This document shows positions 7,950-15,922 of a DNA stretch of 24,970 nt, in pieces. Each line of letters starts with the position of its first letter. Positions within the stretch are counted from its first letter, which is position 1. The translations under genes were made by a program, and so were the position numbers. Source of the stretch: a virus; IMG/VR virus record IMGVR_UViG_3300046010_000402, positions 1 through 24,970 of that record. One strand, written 5' to 3'. The notes under the pieces are model-generated. The model saw only the letters and a list, made by a program, of their open reading frames with translations, was not told where the DNA came from and did not search any database.

Positions 7950-8022
7950 CGTCAGCCATCTCTTTGCTTTATTTTGTCAAGCTCAACCTGAGCCTAGATT
8001 TTTAGTAATTCGATGTCGATAG
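7950..8022. other. 73-base intergenic gap before the lysis group
   Basis: This is the longest stretch without a gene or candidate ORF. On the minus strand it contains TTGACA (7975-7980) but nothing like a -10 box 16-18 bases further on. It also has a weak 5-bp hairpin with a 3-base loop (7981-7993) and no following T-run. I therefore call neither promoter nor terminator. It separates the fibre block from the lysis block, so it is the most likely place for any regulatory signal. Confidence 0.4.
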
Positions 8023-8256
8023 TCATAATATGTTAGTAAGCACGGCTTTTAAACCGTCAACATTATTTGCAGCATCTATCTGAGTTTGCATAGCAGCATA
8101 TTTGTCGCGTATTTTTTGACGCTCTGCTTCTGCTTTTGCAGCCTCCATTGGAATTGTTGCTTTTATGTCTAAAGGTGCAAACTCTTGTGCTCTAGCTATT
8201 CGACGCTTTTCATGCGCTATTTCTTTTGCTTTAGAAAGATCAACTTTTATTCCCAT
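8023..8256 (-). CDS. C-terminal part of a tail-fibre chaperone-like protein, separate gene
   Basis: A short basic helical protein starting MGIKVDLSKAKEIAHEKRR and continuing EFAPLD, QKIRDKYAAMQ and NNVDGLKAVLTNIL. This block (I/V-KVD-xKAkei-RR--R---F--LD) is one I know as the C-terminal half of small phage tail proteins, where it follows an 'AWTW' segment in one chain. Here it is a separate gene, out of frame with its partner. I chose the ATG at 8256 because GGAG lies seven bases before it. The ATG six bases earlier (8262) has GGAG only one base away. The chain is then 77 residues and overlaps the upstream gene by 10 bases. A role in fibre assembly is inferred from position and family. Confidence 0.82.
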   Translation of the reverse strand: MGIKVDLSKAKEIAHEKRRIARAQEFAPLDIKATIPMEAAKAEAERQKIRDKYAAMQTQIDAANNVDGLKAVLTNIL

Positions 8257-8441
8257 GTCCATGCTCCACGAAAAGTCCTGTCACTAGGTATTTGTGATAC
8301 ATCTACAATCTCATAAGGAACACCAGCAGGAACATCTTTTGCCGCTAACTCTTCAATCGTATGTGTTTTAAGATATTCTGATGTAGGAATGACTACAGCA
8401 ACGCCGCCGTCATCCTTTCTGTAAATAATTCGTTTGTTCAT
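8247..8441 (-). CDS. N-terminal part of a tail-fibre chaperone-like protein
   Basis: A 64-residue protein with the signature RIIYRKDDGGVAVVIP, then TIEELAAKDVPAGVPYEIVD and SDRTFRGAWTWE at the end. I recall this N-terminal domain ('YPTDDGGVAVI-P ... DVP-G-PY-IVD ... DR-FR-AWTW') from phage proteins encoded just after fibre genes, usually continuing into a helical C-terminal part. Here the chain stops right after AWTWE, and the rest is the next gene in another frame. AGAGG lies upstream of the ATG, 13 bases after the fibre gene ends. The location directly after a 466-residue fibre suggests a fibre-assembly role. Confidence 0.85.
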   Translation of the reverse strand: MNKRIIYRKDDGGVAVVIPTSEYLKTHTIEELAAKDVPAGVPYEIVDVSQIPSDRTFRGAWTWE

Positions 8442-8454
8442 TTTTTCCTCTTAA

Positions 8455-9855
8455 TTAGCGAAAAACGGCGATGGACACGACAACCGGATCAGTCACCGAG
8501 TTACCGTTGATCCAGGCCGAAAATATCAAACGTGCAGCAGAGCTAGACACAGCAAACGATGACACAAATCGGTCATTAGCAGTTATCGTTCCGTTTTGTG
8601 ATCCACTAGCTGTGATTGCGTAATTTGTATCCGCCATTACGGCAGTAAAGTTCACAGTGTAGTCGCCAGTGCCATTATCAGTAATACTAGAAACATTACC
8701 AGACTCACGAATAGCTACGGTTCCTGTACCATTAAAGTTTACCCACGCCCTTGCTGAATATGACGGAGCAGATCCAGACGCTGTTGACAATTTTGTTGGA
8801 AATCCAGAAGACCAAGCGTTTCCATTGGACAATAAAACATGACCACTAGATCCTGGCGCTACAAAATTAACTGCACTTGTTCCATTACCAATCAATACGT
8901 TATTGGCTGTAAGCGAAGTTCTACCTGTCCCTCCATTAGCGGCATTTAATGTGCCAGCAAGTGTTACTGCACCAGTAGTGGTTGTGTTGGGTGTTAGACC
9001 CGTCGTGCCAGCACTAAATGATGTTACTGTTAATGGAGCACTCGACACCCACGTCGTACCATTAGATGTCATTATATTGCCCAAAGCACCAGGCGAAAGC
9101 CCCAATATCCCGCTAGTGCCATTTCCTATTAACGCAGCATTCGCTGTAAGAGTGTTGCTTCCCGTCCCCCCGTTTGCTACTGGCAGTATTCCGTCCACGT
9201 TCGTAGCGTTTGTGAGATTGCAATACTTAGCAACCGTTTGACCTGTTCCGCCCCTGTTAGTTGGTAGCGTATTAGTTACCTGGGTTGCAAGGTCCACGTT
9301 GGTCAGAGCACCGCCAAGAGTCAGTGAACCGGACGTTGTGACATTGCCCGTCAGTGTGATGCCATTGACTGTACCCGTCCCTGTAACAGATGTTACAGAT
9401 CCACCGCCCGTACCGATTGCTACCCCGCCAACCGTAGCGCCAGCAGGTAAGTTCGTCATGGCGTTTACTACGTCTGTCCCATTGTTATAGAGGTGCATCG
9501 TGGCCCCATTGGGAACCGAGACGCCTGTCTGGCCCGTGACCTTAACTGTGACAGCAAAACCCCCGGTCGTACCATTGCGGACTATGTAGGCTTTCTGCAC
9601 TGCCGGGACATTGAGTGTTGCAGCTCCGCCTGGCGTTCCCGTTAAGTTTAAGTAGAGCGCCCTGGCGTCTTGAAGAGCGTTGGTATCAGTAAGCGTAAGA
9701 GTGACAGATGTGCTGGACATCGTCACATCTGCTTTACCCCCTATGGCCTGCTCGATGGCCGTGCCCAGGTTTGTGTTCGTTGTCTGGCCCCAGGTGGCTA
9801 CCTGCTCACCCGTTCCAATGAGTTCAATCTTTAGTGGGCTGTATGTACTTGCCAT
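8455..9855 (-). CDS. Tail fibre with GGTG repeat modules
   Basis: A 466-residue fibre. The N-terminal domain (ASTYSPLKIELIGTGEQVATWGQTTNTNLG) is a phage fibre/baseplate attachment domain I recognise from many environmental phages. From about residue 200 come three GGTG modules. Two (near 227 and 307) are long and alike: ANGGTG, a short linker, LTAN-LIGNGTS, then a Ser/Gly-rich strand pair ending NG-W-S. The C-terminal 100 residues start ARAWVNFNGTGTVAIRESGNVSSI, followed by GDYTVNFTAVMADTNYAI, a known fibre-tip type likely to bind the receptor. GGAG is six bases before the ATG. The composition is low in charged residues, as expected of trimeric fibres. Confidence 0.9.
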   Translation of the reverse strand: MASTYSPLKIELIGTGEQVATWGQTTNTNLGTAIEQAIGGKADVTMSSTSVTLTLTDTNALQDARALYLNLTGTPGGAATLNVPAVQKAYIVRNGTTGGFAVTVKVTGQTGVSVPNGATMHLYNNGTDVVNAMTNLPAGATVGGVAIGTGGGSVTSVTGTGTVNGITLTGNVTTSGSLTLGGALTNVDLATQVTNTLPTNRGGTGQTVAKYCNLTNATNVDGILPVANGGTGSNTLTANAALIGNGTSGILGLSPGALGNIMTSNGTTWVSSAPLTVTSFSAGTTGLTPNTTTTGAVTLAGTLNAANGGTGRTSLTANNVLIGNGTSAVNFVAPGSSGHVLLSNGNAWSSGFPTKLSTASGSAPSYSARAWVNFNGTGTVAIRESGNVSSITDNGTGDYTVNFTAVMADTNYAITASGSQNGTITANDRFVSSFAVSSSAARLIFSAWINGNSVTDPVVVSIAVFR

Positions 9856-9884
9856 AATTTACTCCGTCGTTAAATTCTTGAGCC

Positions 9885-12800
9885 TTACTGGAACAGCATG
9901 AACATATTACCAGTCGTGGGATTCGTAAAGATCCAGCCTGTGTTGTTGCCACCGTCTGTAGACAATGAGCCCGCAAACCATCTTGCGCCCCCCTCTGCAG
10001 TTGAGTCCGTAATATTTAATCTCTGGCAATTTGCAATCCCTGTTGCCATATTTAATCTATATATAGACCCTGGGCTCGTAGAATTGAGGGTTACTGTTCC
10101 AGCATTACGCCTTAGCGTAAAATTACTAAAATAGTATGTTCTGCCGCTAGTAAAAGTATACGTCGTTGATGATGGTACCGCACCTAAATCACCAAAAAGT
10201 AAGTTGTTATTTGATGCTAAAAAAGTTAACACTGTATTTGTCGTATTTGTTATTGTTGGAAGTATTGTAGGTGCGGTAGCTATATCTGCATCAAGTGACT
10301 TATCGCTACTAGCTGTAAAATTAATTGCTCCTGTTCCAGGATTGCACGTAAATGCGGGACTACCACTTTGACCGCTAATTTCCAATACACCACTAGGATA
10401 CGTAGTATCATTCCCACGCAATGCTAGTGTTCCCGAACCAAATGTAAGAGTTCTTGCTGCGGACGGATTTGAAATTGACAAAAATCTATTTGTAGTTATG
10501 GTGTAGCCATTTAAATCTAATGTACCAGCAACGAAGTCAATATATTGTTCTGCGTCATTAGCGACGCTTTGCGTATCATGAGTAAAGTTTGAGTCAAATC
10601 TCCATGACCCACCTGCACCAGTAAATTGCACTATTGAGTCAAACGTCGTTTTGTTTTGCGTGTTGATTGATCTAACTGTTGCCGATGTCGATGCAAAATT
10701 TAAATACAAGTAATATGTTGTAAAAACTCCTGGAGGGTTTTCAAGAGTATAATTTCCAAAACTACCATTCCATGAGGGGTCTGTATAAAAATCTCCGTAA
10801 ATTAAAATTTCATTGCTAGAAGCGGTAGGAATTAAACTTCCATTAGTAATAAATGAAATGTTTTTTACCTCAAATATGCTAGATACATACGTTTGTCCGG
10901 CTGCTATTACCCTTAAATCTATGGCTTTTGCTTCCGTGGCTGATATAGACGGTGTACCCCCATTGCACTGTAAAGCAAATTTTGGTGTTCCAATATAAGT
11001 TAAATTAGTAAGAGTTCCAATATTAATTATTTGTGTATTTAAATCTACCCCACCATACGTTATTAAAATCTCACTGGATGATCCAAAATCAAGAGTTCTA
11101 ACACTACTTGTACTTGAAGAAAAAATTCCAGTTGATACCGAATAGTCATTTAGGTCAAGTGTTCCAGCAGAAACAGACAAAGTTCCTTCGTCGTGTATTG
11201 TTAAAGCGCTTTGCAACTGCCAAGTTCCACCAACAGCGTTAAAGTTTAAATTGCTTCCTACGGTCGCTCCGTTGGTAGTAATTAATTTTGTCCCGGACGT
11301 TGCTCCAAGTGTCACCGTATAACCGCCTGACGCTGTATCGGCTCTCCAAGTAACATTTGTGCCACCAATAGTAAGGTCTCCATATATCGTTGCAGAAAAA
11401 CCACCACCAGCAGTCAGACTTGAAAGAGCGCATGTTACATTTGCAACAGTAAAATTATTTATCCGCCCAGTAATTGGGTTAAATGTTCCACCAGAACTTC
11501 CGCCCAAAACAATACTTAAATTAAGCGTATTTGCTTCTGTAACCCCTGTACCAAAAGCAAAACCTCTGGTCGCTGTACCGCCGGTCAGCGCTTCAACCAA
11601 CCTAGTGCCAGAAGAATTAAAGTTAGTTGAACCGCTCATACTTAAAATTGTTGCTGCACTCGTATTCGATAAAACTATTTTTCCGGTTCCAAAATTAAGG
11701 GTTCTAACGTTTGAGTTAGAAGATTCAAACGACGTAGTGCATGTAAGCGTGTACGACTGAAGCTCTAATGTTCCATTTGTAAATGTAAACGTTGTGCTTG
11801 TAAGCGCGTCTGCAAGTTGAAATGTACCACCAACGCCATTGATCGTAACCGCGCTTAATGAATTACCATTTGATGTAATTGTTTTAGTTCCAGATGTTGC
11901 AGCAAACGTAAAAGTGTTTCCGGTTAATGTTGGGCTAGTTCCCCCAATTACAAAGTCACCAAAAATAGATGGAGTGCTGCCAGTAATCGTGTACGTACCG
12001 TTAAAGAAAGTGAGATTATTGACGTTACCAGATATTGTTATTGATGACGTTCCACCACCAGTGATAGTTGTAAGGTCTAAAGTATTAGCCGCGATAATTG
12101 AACCAAAATTAAGTGTTTTAGTTCCAGTTGCTGGGGCTGTAAGTTCTACAAGTTTTGATCCGCTACTTGTAAAGTTTGTGCCAGTAGATGTAGTCCATGA
12201 CGTTGCCCCAACCGTACCGGCCAGCAATATTTTCCCTGTTCCAAACGCTATAGAGCGCACGTTACTGTTGCTAGAACTAAACAGACCAAGAGTCAGTGTG
12301 TATGACTGAAGATCAACTATTCCTTGTGTGAGAGTAAACGTTCTAGTAAGGCCAACCGACAGCGCATCTTGTAACTGTAATGTGGAGGTTGTGGCTCCAC
12401 TCTTGGTAATTGGAAAGTCTAAAGTCTCCCCATTGGTCGTAATTGTTTGAACCGTAGATCCTGTAGCCGCAAATGTCCATGCGTTTGCTCCGCCAGTAAA
12501 TGTTGGCGAGGTTCCACTTACAACCAGGTTTCCAAAAATACTAATGGCTGTGTTGGCTACCGTATAGGTGGCGTCGGCAAAAGTTAGGTTTCTAAAGTTA
12601 CCGGCTGTGAGCGTAAGCGTAAAGTTTCCTGCTGTTGCCGGGACTACAACGTCAAACGTGTTTGCTTCCGATGGCGAGCCTGGCGTAATTGTTTGAGCAG
12701 CTCCAAGCGCTGGTTCTACGATTCGATCTGTTCCGGTTATTGTTAAGCTGTTTGCCGTACTGGTAGTCCATACCGTACCCGTACCAGTCAAGACAATTTT

Positions 12801-13883
12801 TCCGGTTCCAAAAGCAATCGTCCTGGTATTAGAGTTAGATGACGAAAACAAACCGGTCGTAAACGTATAAGACTGAAGATCTAACGTCCCATCAGTAAGC
12901 GTAGTCGTCCTGCCGCTGGCTACAGTTAAAGCGTCTTGTAGCTGCCATGTTCCGCTGGCCCCGTTAAACGTAATGGGGAAATCTAATGTCTCACCGCTTG
13001 TTGTGATTGTCTCCGTGGTTGCCGAGGCAGCAAATGTCCAGGCGTTTGTCCCTGCCGTAAATGTTGGAGACGTACCGTTGATTGTCAGGCTTCCATATAC
13101 CGTGATTGCTGTGTTGGCAACAGTGTATGTGGCATTGGCAAATGTAAGATCGTTATACCCGCCAGCAGTCAATGTAAGAGTGAAGTTTCCTGCGGTTGCA
13201 GGAACAGAAATATCAAACGAATTTGCTTCTGATAAAGCACCCGGCGTGATTGTCTGAGCTGCACCCAAACTAGGCTCAACAATCTTGGTTGTTCCTGATG
13301 TGGTAAATCCTGTAGTTACCCCGTTAAAAACTACGCCAGACCCAGTAAGAACAAGCTTACCTGTTCCAAAGTTTAATACCCGCGTAGTAGTGGAAGTGTT
13401 GGTAAACGAAGCGGCTGTAAAAGTGTACGAACTTAACGCAAGCGTTCCTGCCGTAAGTGTGGCCACTCCAGTTATCGTTAAATTATCTTGCAGGGTCCAC
13501 GTGTCGCCAGCATTGTTGAACGTGATGTTGACCAGTGATTTGCCATTTGACGTGATCGTATAGCTACCTGTGCCCTGCATAGTGACCGTTGTAAGCGTAC
13601 CGGCCACAGTCATACCAGAACCTAATGTTAGGTTTCCATGTACTTGAAGGTTAGGTGTAGAAGTTCCAGCAAGCGTGCCAGTAAAACCAGTGGCATTAAA
13701 AGATAAGCAAGGACGACTTCCACTAACAGTTACAGTACCCGCCCCAGAAGCGGCATCAAAAAACACATCATCAGCCGAAGTAGGAACGGCAGCGCCACCA
13801 GTCCCACCAGAAGTGGTAGACCACTTAGTACCGGCAGTACCATCCCAGGTTGCTGTTCCACCTACCCAATACCTATTGGCCAT
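9885..13883 (-). CDS. Giant repeat-containing fibre/adhesin (1332 residues)
   Basis: The largest gene in the window. The N-terminal 55 residues (ANRYWVGGTATWDGTAGTKW, then PTSADDVFFDA) are a module I recall from many uncultured phage fibres. The body has six diverging repeats of about 185-205 residues, marked by GTWQLQDALT-like strands near residues 128, 313, 501, 687, 887 and 1093. Each is followed by a TLTDGTLDLQSYTFTTGLFSSS-like strand and RTIAFGTGKIVLTG. The C-terminus reads CQRLNITDSTAEGGARWFAG, then DGGNNTGWIF, a recurring phage fibre ending. The sequence is nearly free of charge and Thr/Ser/Gly-rich, as in beta-helical spikes; I see no catalytic motif. The base composition becomes much more AT-rich in the 3' half. 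The start has AGGGG seven bases upstream, overlapping the preceding stop. Confidence 0.9.
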   Translation of the reverse strand: MANRYWVGGTATWDGTAGTKWSTTSGGTGGAAVPTSADDVFFDAASGAGTVTVSGSRPCLSFNATGFTGTLAGTSTPNLQVHGNLTLGSGMTVAGTLTTVTMQGTGSYTITSNGKSLVNITFNNAGDTWTLQDNLTITGVATLTAGTLALSSYTFTAASFTNTSTTTRVLNFGTGKLVLTGSGVVFNGVTTGFTTSGTTKIVEPSLGAAQTITPGALSEANSFDISVPATAGNFTLTLTAGGYNDLTFANATYTVANTAITVYGSLTINGTSPTFTAGTNAWTFAASATTETITTSGETLDFPITFNGASGTWQLQDALTVASGRTTTLTDGTLDLQSYTFTTGLFSSSNSNTRTIAFGTGKIVLTGTGTVWTTSTANSLTITGTDRIVEPALGAAQTITPGSPSEANTFDVVVPATAGNFTLTLTAGNFRNLTFADATYTVANTAISIFGNLVVSGTSPTFTGGANAWTFAATGSTVQTITTNGETLDFPITKSGATTSTLQLQDALSVGLTRTFTLTQGIVDLQSYTLTLGLFSSSNSNVRSIAFGTGKILLAGTVGATSWTTSTGTNFTSSGSKLVELTAPATGTKTLNFGSIIAANTLDLTTITGGGTSSITISGNVNNLTFFNGTYTITGSTPSIFGDFVIGGTSPTLTGNTFTFAATSGTKTITSNGNSLSAVTINGVGGTFQLADALTSTTFTFTNGTLELQSYTLTCTTSFESSNSNVRTLNFGTGKIVLSNTSAATILSMSGSTNFNSSGTRLVEALTGGTATRGFAFGTGVTEANTLNLSIVLGGSSGGTFNPITGRINNFTVANVTCALSSLTAGGGFSATIYGDLTIGGTNVTWRADTASGGYTVTLGATSGTKLITTNGATVGSNLNFNAVGGTWQLQSALTIHDEGTLSVSAGTLDLNDYSVSTGIFSSSTSSVRTLDFGSSSEILITYGGVDLNTQIINIGTLTNLTYIGTPKFALQCNGGTPSISATEAKAIDLRVIAAGQTYVSSIFEVKNISFITNGSLIPTASSNEILIYGDFYTDPSWNGSFGNYTLENPPGVFTTYYLYLNFASTSATVRSINTQNKTTFDSIVQFTGAGGSWRFDSNFTHDTQSVANDAEQYIDFVAGTLDLNGYTITTNRFLSISNPSAARTLTFGSGTLALRGNDTTYPSGVLEISGQSGSPAFTCNPGTGAINFTASSDKSLDADIATAPTILPTITNTTNTVLTFLASNNNLLFGDLGAVPSSTTYTFTSGRTYYFSNFTLRRNAGTVTLNSTSPGSIYRLNMATGIANCQRLNITDSTAEGGARWFAGSLSTDGGNNTGWIFTNPTTGNMFMLFQ
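10560..13520 (-). repeat. Six long diverged repeats inside the giant fibre gene
   Basis: Within the 1332-residue fibre, the strand W-L-Q-D-A-L-T recurs as WTLQDNLT, WQLQDALT, LQLQDALS, FQLADALT, WQLQSALT and WRFDSNFT. Spacing is about 185, 188, 186, 200 and 206 residues. The associated segments (EANTFD, ATAGNFTLTLTAG, TVANTAI, GTSPTFT, TITTNGETLDFP) are best kept between repeats 1-3 and decay toward the C-terminus. This pattern suggests growth by duplication, with the newest copies near the N-terminus. Confidence 0.75.
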
Positions 13884-13893
13884 CTAAATCCCC

Positions 13894-14115
13894 TTATTGC
13901 CCAGAGGTGTCTGTTACGTCAATGACATCAACTGGTTCTTGCGGTTCTTGAGGGGGAGCTGTAATTACCGCAATCCAAGCATCGAACCTGGCCTGCTTCA
14001 TGGCCTCAATCTCTTGCTCAGTATACGTATGATTGGCAGGTAAATGCAGCGCATCAGAAAAGTTAAACGTACCGTTGTCCATTCTGAAGTCAATTTTGAT
14101 CATCTCTTGTGCCAT
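13894..14115 (-). CDS. Small acidic conserved phage protein
   Basis: A 73-residue protein beginning AQEMIKIDFRMDNGTFNF, then DALHLPANHTYTEQEIEAMKQARFDAWIA, with a Pro/Glu/Asp/Val-rich end. I recall the 'HTYTE-EIEAMKQ-RFDAW' block from small proteins placed between fibre genes of uncultured phages; no function is known to me. It has AAGGAG upstream, and its stop overlaps the Shine-Dalgarno of the giant fibre gene. An assembly-factor role for that fibre would fit the position but is not supported by sequence. Confidence 0.85.
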   Translation of the reverse strand: MAQEMIKIDFRMDNGTFNFSDALHLPANHTYTEQEIEAMKQARFDAWIAVITAPPQEPQEPVDVIDVTDTSGQ

Positions 14116-14126
14116 ATATTTCTCCT

Positions 14127-14939
14127 TTACAGTTCTTGAGCGTAAGCAACTACATCCCAGAAAGAATCTGCTGAATTATAAATACACCCAACATAAACCG
14201 TTTTGTTAGCCGGTATTGTTGCTGGAAGCGTTACGGCAATCGCTCTATACCCTCCTGACGATGTTGTCCAAGTAAGCGTCCTAGTTGATGTAATGGCTTT
14301 TAAACGAATCGTAAGTTTTTGTCCATCCGTTGGTGTTCCAGATGGAGCCGCTATAGTTGGGTTCGTAGCAAGAGCTGTAACGTTGTATTGATCGCTATCG
14401 TCGGCGGTCGGTGTAATTGTGGCAGCGCTAGTTACCGTACCAATCCGAGGCGTCACACGTTTATTGGTAAGCGTTTGGGTCTGGCTTAAACCAACAACCG
14501 TCATATCCTCATTTGGAAACGTGTAGGTCTTTGTCGTTGTTGCAGGACCGCTTACCGCAAAAAATCCATTGCCTGTGCCACCGTTAGCTGCGCCCAAGGT
14601 TGCCGATGTTGCTGGAACAATTGATGACCCATCTACATACATAGACCGTTCAGCGGGATAGGTCACAAACACATCTTTGCTGCCAGCGCCCCAGTTAACC
14701 GCGTTACCAGAATTAGATGACTCAAGAATCGTGTCGCGGCTTAGCGTCGTACCAGAGGCTGTGTATGTACCGATTCCCACTTCCCAGTCTGTTTCGTTAG
14801 CCACGGCATAGTAGGTTGTGTTCCCGTCGCCTATAACTGAGAACGACTGATACCCAGCAACCGCACCGTCTAGCGTATACGCCCCGGTGCTCGTTGTTGT
14901 GGTGGTTTCTTTAACCCTGTCTTTTAGTACAAGTGCCAT
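14127..14939 (-). CDS. Fibre or baseplate-type structural protein
   Basis: A 270-residue protein. The N-terminal 100 residues are highly typical of a common environmental phage structural module: ALVLKDRVKETTTT, YQSFSVIGDGNTTYYAV, DWEVGIGTYTASGTTLSRDTIL, SSNSGNAVNWGAGSKDVFVTYP. A single ANGGTG motif follows near residue 118, as in the 466-residue fibre. Then come TLTNKRVTPRIGT and a C-terminal beta domain (DGQKLTIRLKA, GCIYNSADSFWDVVAYAQEL) like those that close many phage fibres. GAGG lies eight bases before the ATG. It is probably a fibre or a fibre-attachment protein; the match is by motif memory, so the family name stays open. Confidence 0.88.
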   Translation of the reverse strand: MALVLKDRVKETTTTTSTGAYTLDGAVAGYQSFSVIGDGNTTYYAVANETDWEVGIGTYTASGTTLSRDTILESSNSGNAVNWGAGSKDVFVTYPAERSMYVDGSSIVPATSATLGAANGGTGNGFFAVSGPATTTKTYTFPNEDMTVVGLSQTQTLTNKRVTPRIGTVTSAATITPTADDSDQYNVTALATNPTIAAPSGTPTDGQKLTIRLKAITSTRTLTWTTSSGGYRAIAVTLPATIPANKTVYVGCIYNSADSFWDVVAYAQEL

Positions 14940-14949
14940 GATCTATCCT

Positions 14950-15906
14950 CTATGCTGCTATGGGAATCCAGTTTGGATTCTGCGCGTCATTTATGACCGT
15001 CCAGTTAGGACTATTTCTGCGTGGTGCAAAGGTTACGATGTTTAAGTTCGCCGTGCCAGGTCTTACTTCAAAACTTGGAAGAACCGTTGGAACAGATGTT
15101 GCAGTTACCATCGACCCTGTTTGCGGGAACAATGCTCGACCTGCAATTGCATTTGGTGCTACACCAGCAACCGTTACCGCCCCAGTACCGACCTCAATGC
15201 GTTTGTCTATGAGCGGGATGTTTCCTTGAACGGACAAAGATCCCGTTACCGTTGTTACAAATACTGCTTGTAATGGCGGAGACCCGGCTACTACTACCGT
15301 TCCGGTTCCCGGTGTTATTGCATTACCAATAAATATGATGCTTGGGTCTGAGGCTACTGCTATTGCACCGCTTGCTGGCGAGATAAATGTCGCCGTAATG
15401 ACTACAGGCTCTTGACCCTCAACGCTGATGTTGCCAGTTTCAGGCTCGTCATTGATACCAAGGGACAGCTCTGGCGCGTACCCTTCAAGCGCTACCTCAC
15501 CAACAATTGTGGATATGGTGGCACCAACAAGCGTAACCGGGATCTTCCCATCTATAGAAATTGCCCCCGAACCGGGGAAAACTTCATAGTCTTGCTTGAT
15601 GACTATTGGGTAGCCCTGGACTGTGATTGCTCCAGTCGCAGGCGTGATAATCCGGGAAATCTCTAACGTTGGCGCAAAGCCTAACGTCGTTAATGCGCCA
15701 GACCCTGGGGTGATTGCTGCCGAACTAACTACATCAGGAGCAGACCCAGCAACAACAATCTGCCCCGCGCCAGGCGTAACAAATGACGCTACTCTAAGAG
15801 TAGGCGCAGCTCCAGCAATGACAAGTGCCGCTGTTGCTGGAACAACACCACCCGCTCCTACTTCAGATGCAAAAGGAGCGCCCGAAAACGGGGCTTGTGC
15901 AAACAT
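14950..15906 (-). CDS. Protein of about 13 tandem 22-residue beta repeats
   Basis: A 318-residue protein. After MFAQAPFSGAPFASEVGAGG there are about 13 tandem units of 20-22 residues (about 21-302). The consensus is [F/A/I]-[V/I]-T-P-G-[T/S]-G-A-[I/V]-x-[V/I]-x-G-x-x-P-x-[V/L]; examples are ITPGTGTVVVAGSPP and ITPGSGALTTLGFAP. The C-terminus is different (NSPNWTVINDAQNPNWIPIAA). Regular two-strand repeats of this kind would give a rod or solenoid, and the position among fibres supports a virion surface rod. The same unit appears at the C-terminus of the fibre at 3271-4164. The Shine-Dalgarno is the weak AAGGGGG, close to the upstream stop. Confidence 0.87.
   Translation of the reverse strand: MFAQAPFSGAPFASEVGAGGVVPATAALVIAGAAPTLRVASFVTPGAGQIVVAGSAPDVVSSAAITPGSGALTTLGFAPTLEISRIITPATGAITVQGYPIVIKQDYEVFPGSGAISIDGKIPVTLVGATISTIVGEVALEGYAPELSLGINDEPETGNISVEGQEPVVITATFISPASGAIAVASDPSIIFIGNAITPGTGTVVVAGSPPLQAVFVTTVTGSLSVQGNIPLIDKRIEVGTGAVTVAGVAPNAIAGRALFPQTGSMVTATSVPTVLPSFEVRPGTANLNIVTFAPRRNSPNWTVINDAQNPNWIPIAA
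14995..15846 (-). repeat. About 13 tandem repeats of roughly 66 bases, coding
   Basis: In-frame degenerate repeats inside the 318-residue protein, each encoding one PGTGAIxVxGxxPxV unit. DNA identity between units is low by eye while the protein pattern is kept, so the repeats look old rather than freshly expanded. They are not CRISPR-like: there are no constant repeats with unique spacers. Confidence 0.75.
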
Positions 15907-15922
15907 CTTGCCCCCTTACTGT

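Noticed and set aside
7981-7993. Terminator hairpin
   Set aside because: The stem is only 5 bp with a 3-base loop and no T-run follows on either strand.
7950-8022. Promoter with TTGACA at 7975-7980 on the minus strand
   Set aside because: No -10-like sequence occurs 16-18 bases downstream; the spacer leads to GGCTGA.
8247-8262. Programmed -1 frameshift joining the two chaperone-like genes
   Set aside because: A -1 shift would join the frames, but there is no canonical slippery heptamer near the stop, and the second gene has its own Shine-Dalgarno.
11359-12309. Long plus-strand open frames opposite the giant fibre gene
   Set aside because: They mirror the Thr/Val/Gly-rich repeats of the minus-strand gene. 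The products are Val/Pro-rich with no start signals, and every supported gene is on the other strand.
14995-15846. CRISPR-like array
   Set aside because: The repeats are in-frame, degenerate and coding, with no constant repeat and unique spacer pattern.
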